Shown: one piece after another, positions 44,307 to 59,962 of the stretch
Layout: each line of letters starts with the position of its first letter
Position numbering within the stretch: the first letter of the stretch is position 1
Assembly (NCBI GenBank): GCA_016946835.1
Contig: JACVTC010000046.1
Coordinates: 431,501-495,500 of the forward strand
DNA: 64,000 bases
Reading direction: 5' to 3'
From: Neocallimastix lanati (nom. inval.)
Taxonomy: Eukaryota; Neocallimastigomycota; Neocallimastigomycetes; Neocallimastigales; Neocallimastigaceae
The notes under the pieces: generated by a model
Seen by the model: the letters and a program-made list of their open reading frames with translations, nothing else
Told to the model about the DNA's origin: nothing
The model's database searches: none
Made by a program: the position numbers and the translations under genes

Positions 44307-46468
44307 TCTTTTGGTGGGAGAAGTTGAGGTTAAGGTATTTTTTGTATTATTATTAAATGAAATATTATTTAGACTTGGATTTAATTTATCATAACCATCT
44401 TGTAAAAATTCAAATATAGATTTATCAATACCATAATTTTCTTTGCTTTTTTTTGAAGATTGAGAATGTTTAGATTTTATTGTGGAAGTGCTATTACTAT
44501 GATGATGATGATGAGAGGTACTATTACGACTACCAGACTTAGAAGAAGAATCATTTATTATATTTTGATCATCATTATTCCTTTTTTTATCTAATGATTT
44601 TGTATGATGATGATGATGATGGTGAGAATAACGTTTGCTTTTCTTTTTTGATGAATCAGTTATTAAATCTGTGACACCTAAAGTTGAAGATATATTTGAA
44701 TTTTGAGCATCCTCACCAATACCACTAGAGTAGCCGGTAAAATCAATATGATTGTTATTTTCATTATTTTCATTATTAGTAACAATGTTTTTATTCATAG
44801 CATTAACATCCTCCATGTTCACAATACTATCCATATCTTTGAATATATTTTTCATTTTTTCATACATTGGCTTTTTTAACAAAGATGTCATTTTGGTTTT
44901 TTGATTTATATGTTTTGACTTACTGTTTGAAGATGAAGACACTGGATATAACATTTGTTCCTCAGTTTCTGATTCCTTTTCAATATCAGCCTCATTTCCT
45001 GCATTTTCATTTGCTGATGAATATGTAGATCCTACACTACTTTGACTATTTTTACGTAAAACATATTTTTTTATATTATTAGGGCTTAATTTATTGTTAA
45101 TATTTGAAATTTTATTTTCAGAATTAATTTCAATGTTTAAAGTTTTATCTGTTTTATCTGTTTCATCCTTGTTTTCTTCATTATTTAATTGTTCATCTTG
45201 TGATAATAAATATTTATACTTTTCAATACCATCACGATCTGTTTTATTATACTCAAGAATGTTAAAAGAAGATGAGTGAGATGATTCTGAAGAAACAACA
45301 GATGAATTAGTTGAAAATATACCATCATTTGATGAAGAAGAAGATGATCTACACTTTTTATATTTATGATTTTCATCATAAGAATAATCACTATAGCTAT
45401 CATCATCATCTAAAAGATCATTATTCTCATAATATAAACCATATTTTCTGGCATATTGATCATACCAATCATTACTTAAATTAGAATAATAAATCCATTG
45501 TGATGTAATAACAACATCCATAAATAATTGGAAAAGACCACAAAGGAAAAATTGATGAGGTGTATGCATAAATCCGTGATAGCAAACCTTACATATATCA
45601 CCTGTAAACCAAACAATTAATACCATTTTACTAAAACCTTTAACCGATTTATTATGATAATTACGAATTGCTTGAGGAATAGGAACAGCTGCTTCAATAC
45701 TAATACCTATAAATCCAATAATTTCTAAATATAAATACGAATCATTAAAGAAATATCCAAAAATTGTCAATACTAAAGAAATTATTATAATCAAAACAAG
45801 ATATAGAGTAAAAGATTTATAAATCCATTCTTTTCCAGTTTTTAAATATGTTATTCGCATATCTAACTTGCTCGCATCTAACATATATATAATAAAAATT
45901 ATTATTATAAATTTAATTATTAATTATTAATCATTTATATCTATATAAATATATTTAATATTAAAATTTTATAAATTAAAAATACTTACGAAGTAAGATA
46001 AATTGAACTGTAAACATCGAAATAGCTTGCCATAATAATGTAACATCAAATCTTTTACCATACCTTTTATTATATATAAAAATATTAAATTTTAATTATA
46101 AATAAATAAATAATAATAATAAAAAAAAAAAAAAAAAAAAAAAAAACGGTAAAAACAAATTTTATATATTAATAATTACCAGAAAAAAATTTTAAATATA
46201 TTTGCAATCAATAAAAAACCACAAACATGTCTTGAGAAACCCTTTCTACCTTCCGGATCATATTTTAATTTTTTATATTGATCATAATATGGACTTACCT
46301 AAATATTTAATAATAAGAAATAATTGAATATAATATTAATTTATCTTATATAAATAAATTAAAAAAAAAAAAAAAAAAAAAAGATATAACTATATTTGTT
46401 ATTATACTTACAGGAAAAATTACCATAGAAACCTGTATTATTCTTTGAACTATAGTATTAAAATCCAT
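42826..46468 (-). CDS. PQ-loop membrane protein of the Any1/SLC66A2 type with a very long cytosolic tail
   Basis: Five exons: 46468-46412, 46298-46180, 46063-45990, 45877-43667, 43310-42826, 981 aa. Residues 1-~270 match SLC66A2 (PQLC1)/yeast Any1. The first PQ-loop region is PVSPYYDQYKKLKYDPEG then GFSRHVCGFLLIANIFKIFF and WYGKRFDVTLLWQ; the second is EAAVPIPQAIRNYHNKS then GFSKMVLIVWFTGDICKVCY and FFLCGLFQLFMDVVI. About seven membrane segments are expected. Any1 acts in the trans-Golgi/endosome as a suppressor of flippase loss and is proposed to scramble lipids. The family is usually ~270-400 aa; here ~700 further residues of Asn/Ser-rich sequence with His runs (HHHHHHHH) and a poly-Asn run (44244-44306) are added. 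The final exon ends in a KAKANAEAAFQAEID helix. The first loop reads S-P rather than P-Q. Confidence 0.85.
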
Positions 46469-47520
46469 ATTGAATTATAGTTTATTATTACTAAAGTTAC
46501 TATTTGAATAAAAATTAATAATTATATAACAATTTTTGTCTTTATAAAATATATAATATTAAAAATAAAAAAATTTTTTTTTTTTTTTTTTTTTTATTAT
46601 TACTATTATATATTTATATATTTATATATTTATTTATTTATTAAAATAAAATATAAATAAATAAAAAAATATATAATATTTAGTACAGATGTATTTAGAA
46701 ATAAAAATAATAAATTGATTTCTATATTTTAATATTATTGTTATTAATGAAATTATTAAAATTAGTAATTTTTTATATTATTTCATAAATAACATTTGGT
46801 ATTAGACAGTTTCCTTTTGAATATATTAAAATGAATTTTATTTATTATTAATTGTTATAATTTAAAGGATATTATTTTTCATTAATTAATAAAAATTAAA
46901 AATAATATTATGCGAAAATATCTTTAATAATAATTATTAAAATAGGATTAGAACAAAATTTGAATATCTTTATTCTTTTTTTATTATATTGTGTATGATA
47001 ATTTTTAAAAATTAATGAAATTTCGATAAAAATTTAAAGTTTAATCCGAGATAACAATATTTTAAGTAATTATTTTGTAAATTATAAATAATGTATTGGT
47101 ATTGATATTTTTTTATTATTATTATTAATTGTACTTTATTAAATTAATATTTAAAAAATGGAATGTGTTATTATTTTTTTTCTTAGTTTTCAACCTATAT
47201 TAAGCAAAATCTTGATATTGTTATTATTATTTCTTACTTGTTCCTTATTTCAGAAACTTTCATATGGAATACTTAATCCAACAATTATAAAGTTGAAAAT
47301 AATTGAAGTAATTTAAATTCTTTTTTTTAATATATATATATTAAAAATGATTCAATATATATAAGATAATAAGATGAATTAAAAATATTAATATTATATT
47401 TAAATTTAAATAATCATTTAATATGGTTACCATTACCTATTAATAAATTAATTTATATCACTATTATTTTTAATATTTATATATTTATATTAAAATAATA
47501 AAAGAAAGAATTAAAATTAT

Positions 47521-47640
47521 TTTATATACTTATATATAATAATTATCCATAAATATAATTTTACAACTGATGTTATATTTTTTATATACTTACATATTAA
47601 TTATCAATAAATATAGTTTTACATCTGATATTATTCAATA
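47521..47640. repeat. 60-bp tandem duplication
   Basis: Two diverged copies start TTTATATACTTA at 47521 and 47581, and share AATTATC.ATAAATATA and TTTTACA.CTGAT. Period about 60. Confidence 0.65.
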
Positions 47641-48543
47641 TATAAATATATAAATACATTAATTATTGTTTAAAACAATATTAATACTTTTTTAATGATA
47701 TTAATTATTAATACATTTTTTTATTTTATTATTTAATCATAGAAGTTATAAATTATTAGCTTTTATATATATTAGTTCAAAATATAAAAAATAATAATGA
47801 TTTCAAATTGTAATGAGGTATAAAATTAATAAAGAACATATAGTTGATATATAGTAATATAAAATATTTCATAATTTATAAATTAAAATAAAAAAAATAA
47901 AAAAAAAAAAAAAAAAAGTTTTAAAAGTTTTATATAAATATATTATAATATTAAAAAAAAAAACTAAAAAAATAGAATGAAAAATTTATCAATAAACTTT
48001 AAAAAATACCGAAACTTTTTTAAATTCATTATAAATATCTTATTTTTTAATTAATATATAGTATATAATAAATATAAACATTATATTTACTTTTTAAATT
48101 TATGGATATTTTTATTAAATAAAATATTTATTTAATAAATAATAACTAATAAATAATAAATAATAAATAAATAAATAAATAATAAATAATAAATAATAAT
48201 TTTAGAATATGTGAAATATAAGTTAAATGTATTGAAATGTATTGTAATATAAATAATGTATAAGCCACAATGTATTAATATAAAAGGATGTGAATATATT
48301 AAATTTGAATATTTGTAACTTTTAATCATAAAATATATAAATAAAGTTTAATTATAAAACTAAATTAACTGATTGTTAATAAATAAAAAATAAAAAAAAA
48401 TAAATAATAAATAAACAGATGATAAATGATAAAAAATTAAATAAATAATATTTTAAGATATTTAAAAAAAATCAAATATTATAAATTTAATTATAATTAA
48501 TAAGTCCATTATAAAATGTTAATATAAAAAATATTAATATTCA

Positions 48544-48571
48544 TCAGTATAAAAAAAGCTTTTTATACTGA
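48544..48571. repeat. 12-bp stem hairpin
   Basis: TCAGTATAAAAA (48544-48555), loop AAGC, then the exact complement 48560-48571. Its G/C positions are paired. Confidence 0.55.
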
Positions 48572-49187
48572 AAAACTATTATTTTCTAACTTCTTTTTTT
48601 TAAAATATATATATATATATTTTACATATATTATTTTATATACATAATTTTCTTTTCAAAAAATTTTTACTTAATAAGAAACCCCAATTATTCTTATATA
48701 TTCTTACTATAATTATTATTTATATATCAAAAAAAAATATTTTAAATTTTATTTAACTTTATTTTTTTATTTATATAATCAATGGTTAATAAATTGATTA
48801 CATAAGCATTTAAATATATATATTATGGATAACAAAACACATTACATAAATGATATATTTATATATTCCAACATCCACCCTCAAACCTATATTTTTAAAT
48901 AAAAATGTTAGTTAGATTATAAACATATGTAAAAATATCAAAGAATATTTTTTCCACTTATTAATAATTAACTATTTTTGTTTTACTAAGTTTAAATTTC
49001 CAATATAGATTAATTAAAATATATAAAGTGTTGATTATAGAGTCGTTAAGAGTCAACCTGCTAAAATTGGCCATGTCTTTTATATAGTGATAATGATAAT
49101 ATTGCATCGTTAAATATATTATTTAGTATTATTCTAACACAAATATTACAATTATTATTTTCAATATTATTTCTAATTGTTAATCTT

Positions 49188-49202
49188 GTGTAATACTATT
49201 AA
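49188..49202. repeat. 15-bp direct repeat, left target duplication
   Basis: GTGTAATACTATTAA, repeated exactly at 49523-49537 on the other side of the G+C-rich insert. Confidence 0.75.
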
Positions 49203-49522
49203 TTATTTTTTATAGACTGAAGACTTTGGTCTTCCCTATATAGTAATATGGGTGTATGATTAACTGCCATACCAGTACGGCGTCGGCGCTCTCAACTCCC
49301 CATAAGCAAAGAAACTCCATATAGAAGCACCCTACGCGATCCTCGAGGGAAAGCAGAGCCAACTATAGGTGGCGTCCTTGCCATCCCAGAGGAGCTGGAC
49401 ACAGTAAATCCTCTCAGACAAGGCTTACGCAATGGGATTCTTATAGTGTTAGAAATAAAGAAAACATACCTACCTGAGTATCGTTTAACCCCTAACCTTT
49501 CACGCAAAACCCAGAGGGAAAA
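49203..49522 (-). mobile_element. Non-LTR retroposon-like insert (SINE or 5'-truncated LINE), 320 bp
   Basis: This block is markedly richer in G+C than everything around it (contains GGCGTCGGCGC, CCTCGAGGG) and is bounded by a perfect 15-bp direct repeat. On the minus strand it begins TTTTCCCTCTGGG and ends with a 6-bp hairpin GAAGAC-CAAA-GTCTTC (49219-49234) followed by an A-rich tail (CTATAAAAAATAA) against the repeat. A variable-length target duplication plus a 3' A-rich tail is the signature of target-primed reverse transcription. A 71-codon minus-strand frame (49292-49507) fills much of it, but I recognise no domain. I could not identify pol III A/B boxes with confidence, so tRNA- or 7SL-derived origin is unproven. 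Confidence 0.65.
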
Positions 49523-49537
49523 GTGTAATACTATTAA
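49523..49537. repeat. 15-bp direct repeat, right target duplication
   Basis: Second exact copy of the 49188-49202 sequence. Confidence 0.75.
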
Positions 49538-50996
<1,459 letters not shown>

Positions 50997-51951
50997 TTAT
51001 TCTTCCTCCACCATACTATCGTTACCGTCATCTTCCTCTTCTTCTTCCTCAATTTCTTCATCTAAATCAATTATATCATCGTCAACATCAATTTGATTTT
51101 CTGGAGGCATTTCAATTTCTAATGGCTTATCCCTTTATTATATATTTACACATTATAAATGATATAATTATTATATAAATATTTATTATATTGAAATTTT
51201 AATTCTTAAAAATAATTATTTATAAGTAATTTTATGTACCATTCTATTAAAAATCTAGTAACTCTTGGTTTTTCTACAAGAATATTTCTATATAATTTTG
51301 AAAAATCAACTTGAGGAGGTGGATTTTCTCTTAATTCTTCATCTATATAATCATTATTAACATAATATCCAACTCTTACAAATTCTCTTCCCATGTATGA
51401 ACAAGTTAAAAGAACTACTGTAACACCAATGGTATCATCAGTTGGAATTTTATCTGAATTTGGTGCAGGTGTCTTTTTTAATTTTGTTTTACATTATTCA
51501 TTTAAATAAATTTTAATTTATGTACTTTAATTAATATATTATAATATTGTTAAAGATTGTATTTAAGTAATAATATTTTATACGTACTGTTAACATAAAT
51601 CTATTCATTCCAAGAGGTACAGGACCAACCATAATAGAATCTAATTCTTGATCATATTCCTCACTTTCTGCCGAACCGACATATATAACTTTAAATTCAA
51701 GATCTTATATATATATATATATATTTTTTTTTTAAAATATAAAATATTAAATTTATTTTCATTTTTTTTAGTATTATTTTTTATTATCATTATATTTATT
51801 AGTAATATTATGTTTATGATTATAATGGTTTTATTTAAATACCTTCTTTTAAAGGAGCGAGACATTCAAAAGTGATTTCAAATTGAAATTCTGTATTAAA
51901 TAATGCAGGATTATTTGGTATTTGTACATTCGTTATATTTACTAAAGACAT
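50997..51951 (-). CDS. ASF1: Asf1 histone H3-H4 chaperone
   Basis: Four exons: 51951-51843, 51703-51588, 51472-51240, 51132-50997, 197 aa. Asf1 binds the H3-H4 dimer and hands it to CAF-1, HIRA or Rtt109-type pathways in the nucleus. The Ig-like core is nearly canonical: [15 protein letters not shown], then [68 protein letters not shown] and the VTRFLIEW end of the core. The C-terminal tail is short and very acidic ([13 protein letters not shown]), as in fungal Asf1. It is read toward the gene desert; its start is ~1.6 kb from the divergent CFAP69 start. Confidence 0.97.
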
Positions 51952-53533
<1,582 letters not shown>

Positions 53534-55547
53534 ATGGAATCATGCCAAACATCTCAAAACCCAATCGAGGTCAAAGATTATAACAGAAATGTGTTGAGTG
53601 AAGATAATAAAATATTTAATGACAATACTTCGGAAAACAAAATAATAGAGAATGCTTCACAATCCAGTTTAAAAAATAAAGTATTATTAACGTCGTTGTT
53701 ATCTAATGAAAGTGACCATAAGAATGAAATAGTGAAATCACCATCCGCATCTCTAATTTTATCTGAAAGTGAAATGAAAGAGGTTGAAAAAGCATATCAA
53801 GTAGCAGACAAGTTACAATCTGTAAAAATTCGAAAAATCGATCCAACTCGTTTTTTACATTCTCTACCAGATAGTGCATATCCCCAACTTCCAAAACTTA
53901 AAAAATATACAACGGTTTATACTTCAAGAACGTTATTTCCAATAGATAACAATGATGATATTAAGGAAAATAGTAGTAAATTTCATGAAGAAAAGTTAAA
54001 AAATGAAAATGATGTGAATAATAATGATGACTATATGACTGAATTTCAAAATATCAATATAAATAATACTGAAGAACATCCTTTGAAAAAAGATGATAAT
54101 AATACATTAATGTCAAATCAAATTAATGATGATATCAATAAAAATAATGACAATTCTTTAAATAGTGAACAAATTAAACGATCTGAAGAAGATAAAATAG
54201 ATATTGATAAAACTTATAAGAATTTAATGCCTAAATTTACTGATATGGTAAAAGTAAAAAAAATTAATTTTCCAATGATAATGGATATTTTAAATGGAAA
54301 AAGAACGAATACACTATATGAAAGACATGCTTCAATTATTGAAAAATTAGTTAAAATAATAGAAGAATCAATGGTTTGTAATTTTTTACTATTATTATTA
54401 TTAATAATAATATTAATTTATATATTTACTTCATTAAAAAAATTTATATTATTTAATATATATAATTAAAACATATTAAATAGAAAGAGGAATATGTATC
54501 ATGGTTGATTGATATTATAAATACTTTAAGAAAAAAAATTTTACAAGGGGGATTGATACTTGTTAAGCCTTTAATAAATTTAATCGAAAGCATAAAGTAT
54601 ATTTGAAATAATCATCAATATAATTTTTTTTTTCAAAAATTAAAATTTATATAATAATATTCATAATATTGATATATATATATATATAAAAATTGAAAAA
54701 ATTATATGCTAGAATTTATGAATTTTTAAATCAAAATAGTAACCCAATAGAAAACAAAAAAATAAAATTATTAAATACCATATTAAAAACTATTAGTATA
54801 CCAAATTATCCGGAATTATGCTATTGTATTCTTAATGTAAATAAAAATATTTATATATCATTTTGTATGTTATTTTATAATTCTAATAACACAATTTTTT
54901 TTTAAAATATTTCAATATAATTATTAAAAAAATGAAATAAAATAAAATAAAAAATAAATAATCAAATAAAAATAAAAATAACAAAAACAATAAAATAAAT
55001 AATTAAATTATTACATATAAAACATTGATCATAAAAAGACTATAAGTAAATTTGCAAAACAGAATATTAGTGATAAACCAATACCCCCAATAAATCCACC
55101 AGTATTATGTAAACAATTATCTCAAAATACATTAAATATATATTTTAATTTATATTATTTTAATCAATCACCAAAATCATTGTATATTATAAGTCATTCG
55201 TGAGTATATATATATAGTAATTAATTAAATAATAAAATTAAATCTTAAATATATATATATATATATTTATAAAATAACATTTTTTAATAATTTTTTAAAT
55301 TTAAAATTATTAAACCAGAAATGTTATAAAATATCTATTAAATTCATCATATTTTTCCGAAAATTCAGAAGTACAACTTCAACTATTATTAACACTAAAA
55401 TTTCTGCTTCATTCTGATGAACTGTGTGATAAATTTTTAAATTGTTAGTAAAATATATAATTATTTAAAATAAATAATTTATGTATAATGTATTAAATTA
55501 CAATAAATTTTATAATATTAAATAAAATAAAATTAAATAAAAATAAT

Positions 55548-55583
<36 letters not shown>

Positions 55584-57758
55584 AACTAAAAAATAAGGTG
55601 ACGGAATGAATCTTTTATGTAAATATACAAATTCAATGACAAATATTAAAAATTATTATAATATATCCAATAAAAATTCGATTAATAATAAAAAAATTAA
55701 TGAACTTCCAATGACTCCACATCAAAGTGTTGGTGATCTAATTGTTAATGATAATGAATTTATTGATTATAACAATAAAAATTCGAGCAGTAGTAATTCA
55801 AACATGTGTAGTGGTAATTAATATATATTTATTTAGTCACAATTTAAATAAAAAATGTAAATAAAATATTGTATTGAGAATAACTAATTTAATTATTAAT
55901 TAAATATTAACAATAATATTAGCTTCTAATACTATTAATAATCTCAACGGAACTATTTCTGAACATAATGTAATCAAAAACAATAAATTATTATGATATA
56001 TAAAATATATAATAATATATATTTAATATACAAAAATAGGAAAATAATTCTTTATCTGTGACTACAACTGAATCAATGAATATTAATAAAATGAAAAATA
56101 TTAAATTAAATTATGATGCGATTTACACAGTTATTGAAATATTGATATATGTAGTTGACACAAAAAAAAGAAATGACGCAATAATTCAAGTATCACATAA
56201 AGTACGAAAATAAAAATAAAAATAAAAATAAAACAAAATAAAATAAAAAATTATTATAAAAATTTTGCTTTTTTTATTTAATATATTTTGATAATATTAT
56301 TATAATAACTACTAAACATATAAATTTTTAATAAATAGGAAAGTATGTTTTATTTAAAATGTATTTATGAACAAATATGTCTATCAGTTAAAAGAGAAAT
56401 TCATAAAAATATTAGAAATGATCTTGTTACAATATCCTTTTTATTATAAATATTATAATTACTACTTTTTTATTTATAATAAATATATTTATATATGAAT
56501 TTGATATATAGTCCTTAATTCGTTATTTTATTATTATATATATATATACTTCTTTTCTAGAATATTGGAAAATACTTCAAAAACATCAAATAAATTATCT
56601 TCAATTTTTTATAAAATCAATTTAACAAATTCAATTTATAATGAATTAAAAAAGCCTGATCCTGTCTTTGTGAATAAAGTATGTTAATATTAATTAAGCA
56701 ATATTTATAAATTTATTTTATGTTATTAATAAAGTTTTTCATGATTTTATATCTAGATTATTCCAATTGATTATGAATATAAACAAATACTCTTTAACAT
56801 TATTGGTTATTTATGCTTTTCAAATGAGAATATTGAATTACTTTCAGATGTATATAACACTTTAATTTACCTTATTTATTTCTTTTTTGTTTTTATGATT
56901 TTAATTTCTTTATTTACTAAATTAACCAAACTATTCAATATAATATTAATATTTAAAAAGTTAGGATTTTTGGAATATTCATTTAAATATTTAACATTTG
57001 AAGACAGCGAATATATAAAGTCTCTTAATGTTATGCAGCTAAAACAGATACAACTTCAAGTATGTATATAATTATATATATATATATTTGATAAGAAATT
57101 TTTAATAAAATTTAAATATATGTCTTATATGTAAAAATAGATTCTTGATATATTAAGTTATATGTTACAAGATAAAATGATAAAAAAGAAATGGTTTAAA
57201 TGTGAAGGAAATATGAAAATCTATAATTATCTTCCAGAAGCAATATTTAATGAATCCGGATTAACCGATGGTTGTAATATTATATCATCAGTAGTAGGAT
57301 TAATACCATCTACATTAAAAGTATTATTAAATATATCTCAATTAGGATTATATATGAAATCACATTTGGGTAGTTTAGGAATCTTTAAAACTTTAATAGG
57401 TACTAACAATAATAATACTAATAATATTTATATTTATTTTATTTCACGGAAAAAAAAACTTATTTTAATTTTACTTTATACTTATATATATATATATATT
57501 TATAAAAATATTATAATAGATATATTAAATAATAATACATTCGATGATGAAGTTATTCAGCTAGGATTAATGATATGCTCATCATTATGTCATGATTGTA
57601 TTCAAAATAAAGATATTTTTAATAAAGAAGGTGGAATTAAAATGTTAACCAAAAAATTGAAGTATTAATATTATTAATGTTAAATAATAAATTTTAAAAT
57701 TCTTTTTTTTTTTTTTAAATAAATATAAGGAAAATTTTATTATTAATTTCAATAATTA

Positions 57759-57800
<42 letters not shown>

Positions 57801-59156
57801 AGATATCAAAATCCAAATAAATCAAGTCAACACATTATTCTATTATCAACCATTGATTGTATATGGAAATCAATTTGCGGTTGTAAAAAAAGTGAATTTA
57901 AATTCTTTGAAAATGAAGGATTAAAATTACTATTGAATATAATTGAAAATGATAAAGAAATTAGAAATCAAGCAATGGGATGCTTATTAGATTTAATGGA
58001 AAATATAAATGTAATTAAAGATTTAATATTAAATGGTTTTTGCATATTTTATTACAATTTTAATTTACAATCTATATGTTAATACTATTTTCTAATAATT
58101 ATTAATATATACCAAAGGCTAGATCATATTTATTACTATGGAGAAGTGAAAAAAACAGTAATATTGGAATTGAGCAATTATTAATAAATTTATGGATTGA
58201 AATTGAAAATAATTTAGGAGGTTAGAAAAAATATATATTTATATGTAAATAAAAAATACCCTAACATTATTAATATATTTATTATATTGTAGTAAATAAA
58301 ATTGGTGGAAATATTATATCAAATACTCGAAGTCCATTACAGCCTGATAACTTTATAAAGGATAATGTAATTAATACTTTCAGAATATAAAAAAAATTAA
58401 TAACATTGTTTTGTAATAAATTATTTAAATTGATTATATATACAGTATAGGTTAAAAGCGAATATACAGTTAAATAAAAGCTGTGTAATTAATGATATGA
58501 AAGACGATTTTAGAGTAATATTAAAAATATAATTAATAACAATTAATAATTTTAGTATATTAATTAATAAATTAAAAATATTAAAGGTTAAAATATTTTC
58601 AATGTTTGAAATCTTGGGATTTAATTCTTTTGATGCTACATTAACTATTGATCAAAAAATATATTTAGAATATGTAAGTATTACTAAATATAATATTATA
58701 TATAAATGTTTAAAACTTTATAATCTAATACTATTTATAAGATAAAAAAATATTTAGATTTTAAAATTGGTGAAACATGGGATGAAATAATAGATGAATT
58801 AAATATACAAGGAATAAGACCTATCACACCTGATAATGATTATATTATGGCTATTCATCGTTCATTAAATAAAAAAGGTGAAAACGTTCAAAAATTCCAA
58901 CAAGAATTGGTTAAGATGAAAAATAAAGTAATATTAAATATTTTTAAAAATTTTATGAAAATAAATAATTATTTATGATTTAATTTTATTTTAATTAATA
59001 TTATTATATTAAAATTTAATAATATAGCTTCAAAAAACAGAGAATAACTACTTTATGGAAGAATTACAACAAATTGAAAGAGTTAAATATGAATCATTAA
59101 AAAGAGAAAAATATCAAACTAAAATTAAGCAAGCTTTTAAAAGTCAAAACAAATAA
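53534..59156 (+). CDS. CFAP69: CFAP69, cilia- and flagella-associated armadillo-type protein
   Basis: Twenty-one exons (first 53534-54373, last 59028-59156) give 1152 aa with all phases consistent. CFAP69 is an axonemal helical-repeat protein needed for flagellar motility, best known from sperm and linked to the central-pair apparatus. Diagnostic matches to the animal protein: IRNDLVTFFSRILENTS, ILFNIIGYLCFSNENIELL, KDIFNKEGGIKMLTKKLK, then ILLSTIDCIWKSICGCKKSE and FFENEGLKLLLNII, and near the end KYLDFKIGETWDEIIDEL with IRPITPDNDYIMAIHRSL. The first ~280 residues are an Asn/Glu-rich extension absent from animals, though DPTRFLHSLPDSAYPQLPKL looks conserved. Nineteen introns are GT-AG; intron 9 works only as AT-AC (separate entry). 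A short exon of 47 bases (55923-55969) is included. DRC7 follows 806 bases downstream on the same strand. Confidence 0.88.
56432..56549 (+). other. U12-type AT-AC intron in CFAP69
   Basis: 118-base intron starting ATATCCTTTT, the U12 donor consensus, and ending ATAC. A candidate branch site TCCTTAAT (56512-56519) matches seven of eight positions of TCCTTAAC, about 30 bases before the end. With these ends exons 56339-56431 (31 codons) and 56550-56678 (43 codons) join in phase 0, giving RNDLVTFFSRILENTS, which matches the animal RNDILVITTIIAQNP block. The nearest GT-AG alternative (CTT|GTTACA to CTAG at 56560) shifts the frame. Confidence 0.75.
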
Positions 59157-59487
59157 ATTCACATTATAAATATTTAAATATTTTTAATAAATAAATAAAA
59201 TAAATTATAAATAAATAAGTAAATAAAATAAATAAATAAATATATATATAATAAATAAATATTTAATAAATAAATAAATAATATATAAATATATAATTAT
59301 AGAAATAATTTTAATATAGAATATTAAATAAATAAATAAATGATAATGAAAATAAATATCATATTTAATAAAATTATTATTATTATTATGAAAACACAAT
59401 CTTTATTATATTATAATTATTATTATTGCTCTAATATTATTACAATTATAATTACTATTATTTTTAAATTATTACTTAACTATTATA

Positions 59488-59558
<71 letters not shown>

Positions 59559-59962
59559 TTCCTATTATTATTTTTATTATATATTAATTATAAATTTTTA
59601 TTTATAGAACTTTTTTAATATTTTTATAATAATTTAACTTTTAAAGTAATTTAATTTTTTTTACCTCTCCGCATATCATTTATATCAATGTAACATTTCT
59701 AAATTATTGAAAATAAACAACAAATAAATAAAAAATTTTATTTTTTTAAAAATTTAAAAAAAAAAAAAAATAATATCATATTGTATGATTTAATAGTAAA
59801 TTTAAATGATGTTAATTATATGATATTGTATTAAAATCTAAAAATTGATGCTAAATACGACTTAATAAATATCATATATAATTAATAAATTAGTAAGTGA
59901 ATATATGAAAAAGATTCTTAATATTTTTAAAACCAGTCAATTTTATAATATAAATTTTGATT
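59157..59962. promoter_or_regulatory. CFAP69-DRC7 intergenic, presumed DRC7 promoter
   Basis: 806 bases with an ATT run and poly-T at about 59484-59555 and mostly pure A/T otherwise. It should hold the CFAP69 terminator and DRC7 promoter, but no motif can be named. Confidence 0.45.

Larger units (their letters stand above)
46469..49187. other. Gene desert, 2.7 kb
   Basis: Nearly pure A/T. It includes a 60-bp tandem duplication at 47521-47640 and a 12-bp hairpin at 48544-48571. A 52-codon frame at 47158-47316 is discussed under rejected items. I see no gene. Confidence 0.5.

Noticed and set aside
47158-47316. 52-codon frame with a hydrophobic N-terminus (MECVIIFFLSFQPILSK)
   Set aside because: Too short and A/T-driven; hydrophobic Leu/Ile/Phe runs arise by chance in such DNA. 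No splice context or homology visible.
49203-49522. SRP RNA, RNase P RNA or spliceosomal snRNA gene
   Set aside because: I searched by eye for GGAAAC/GGTGA, GAAAGTCC and snRNA 5' signatures and found none in a plausible arrangement; the 15-bp flanking repeats favour a retroposon.
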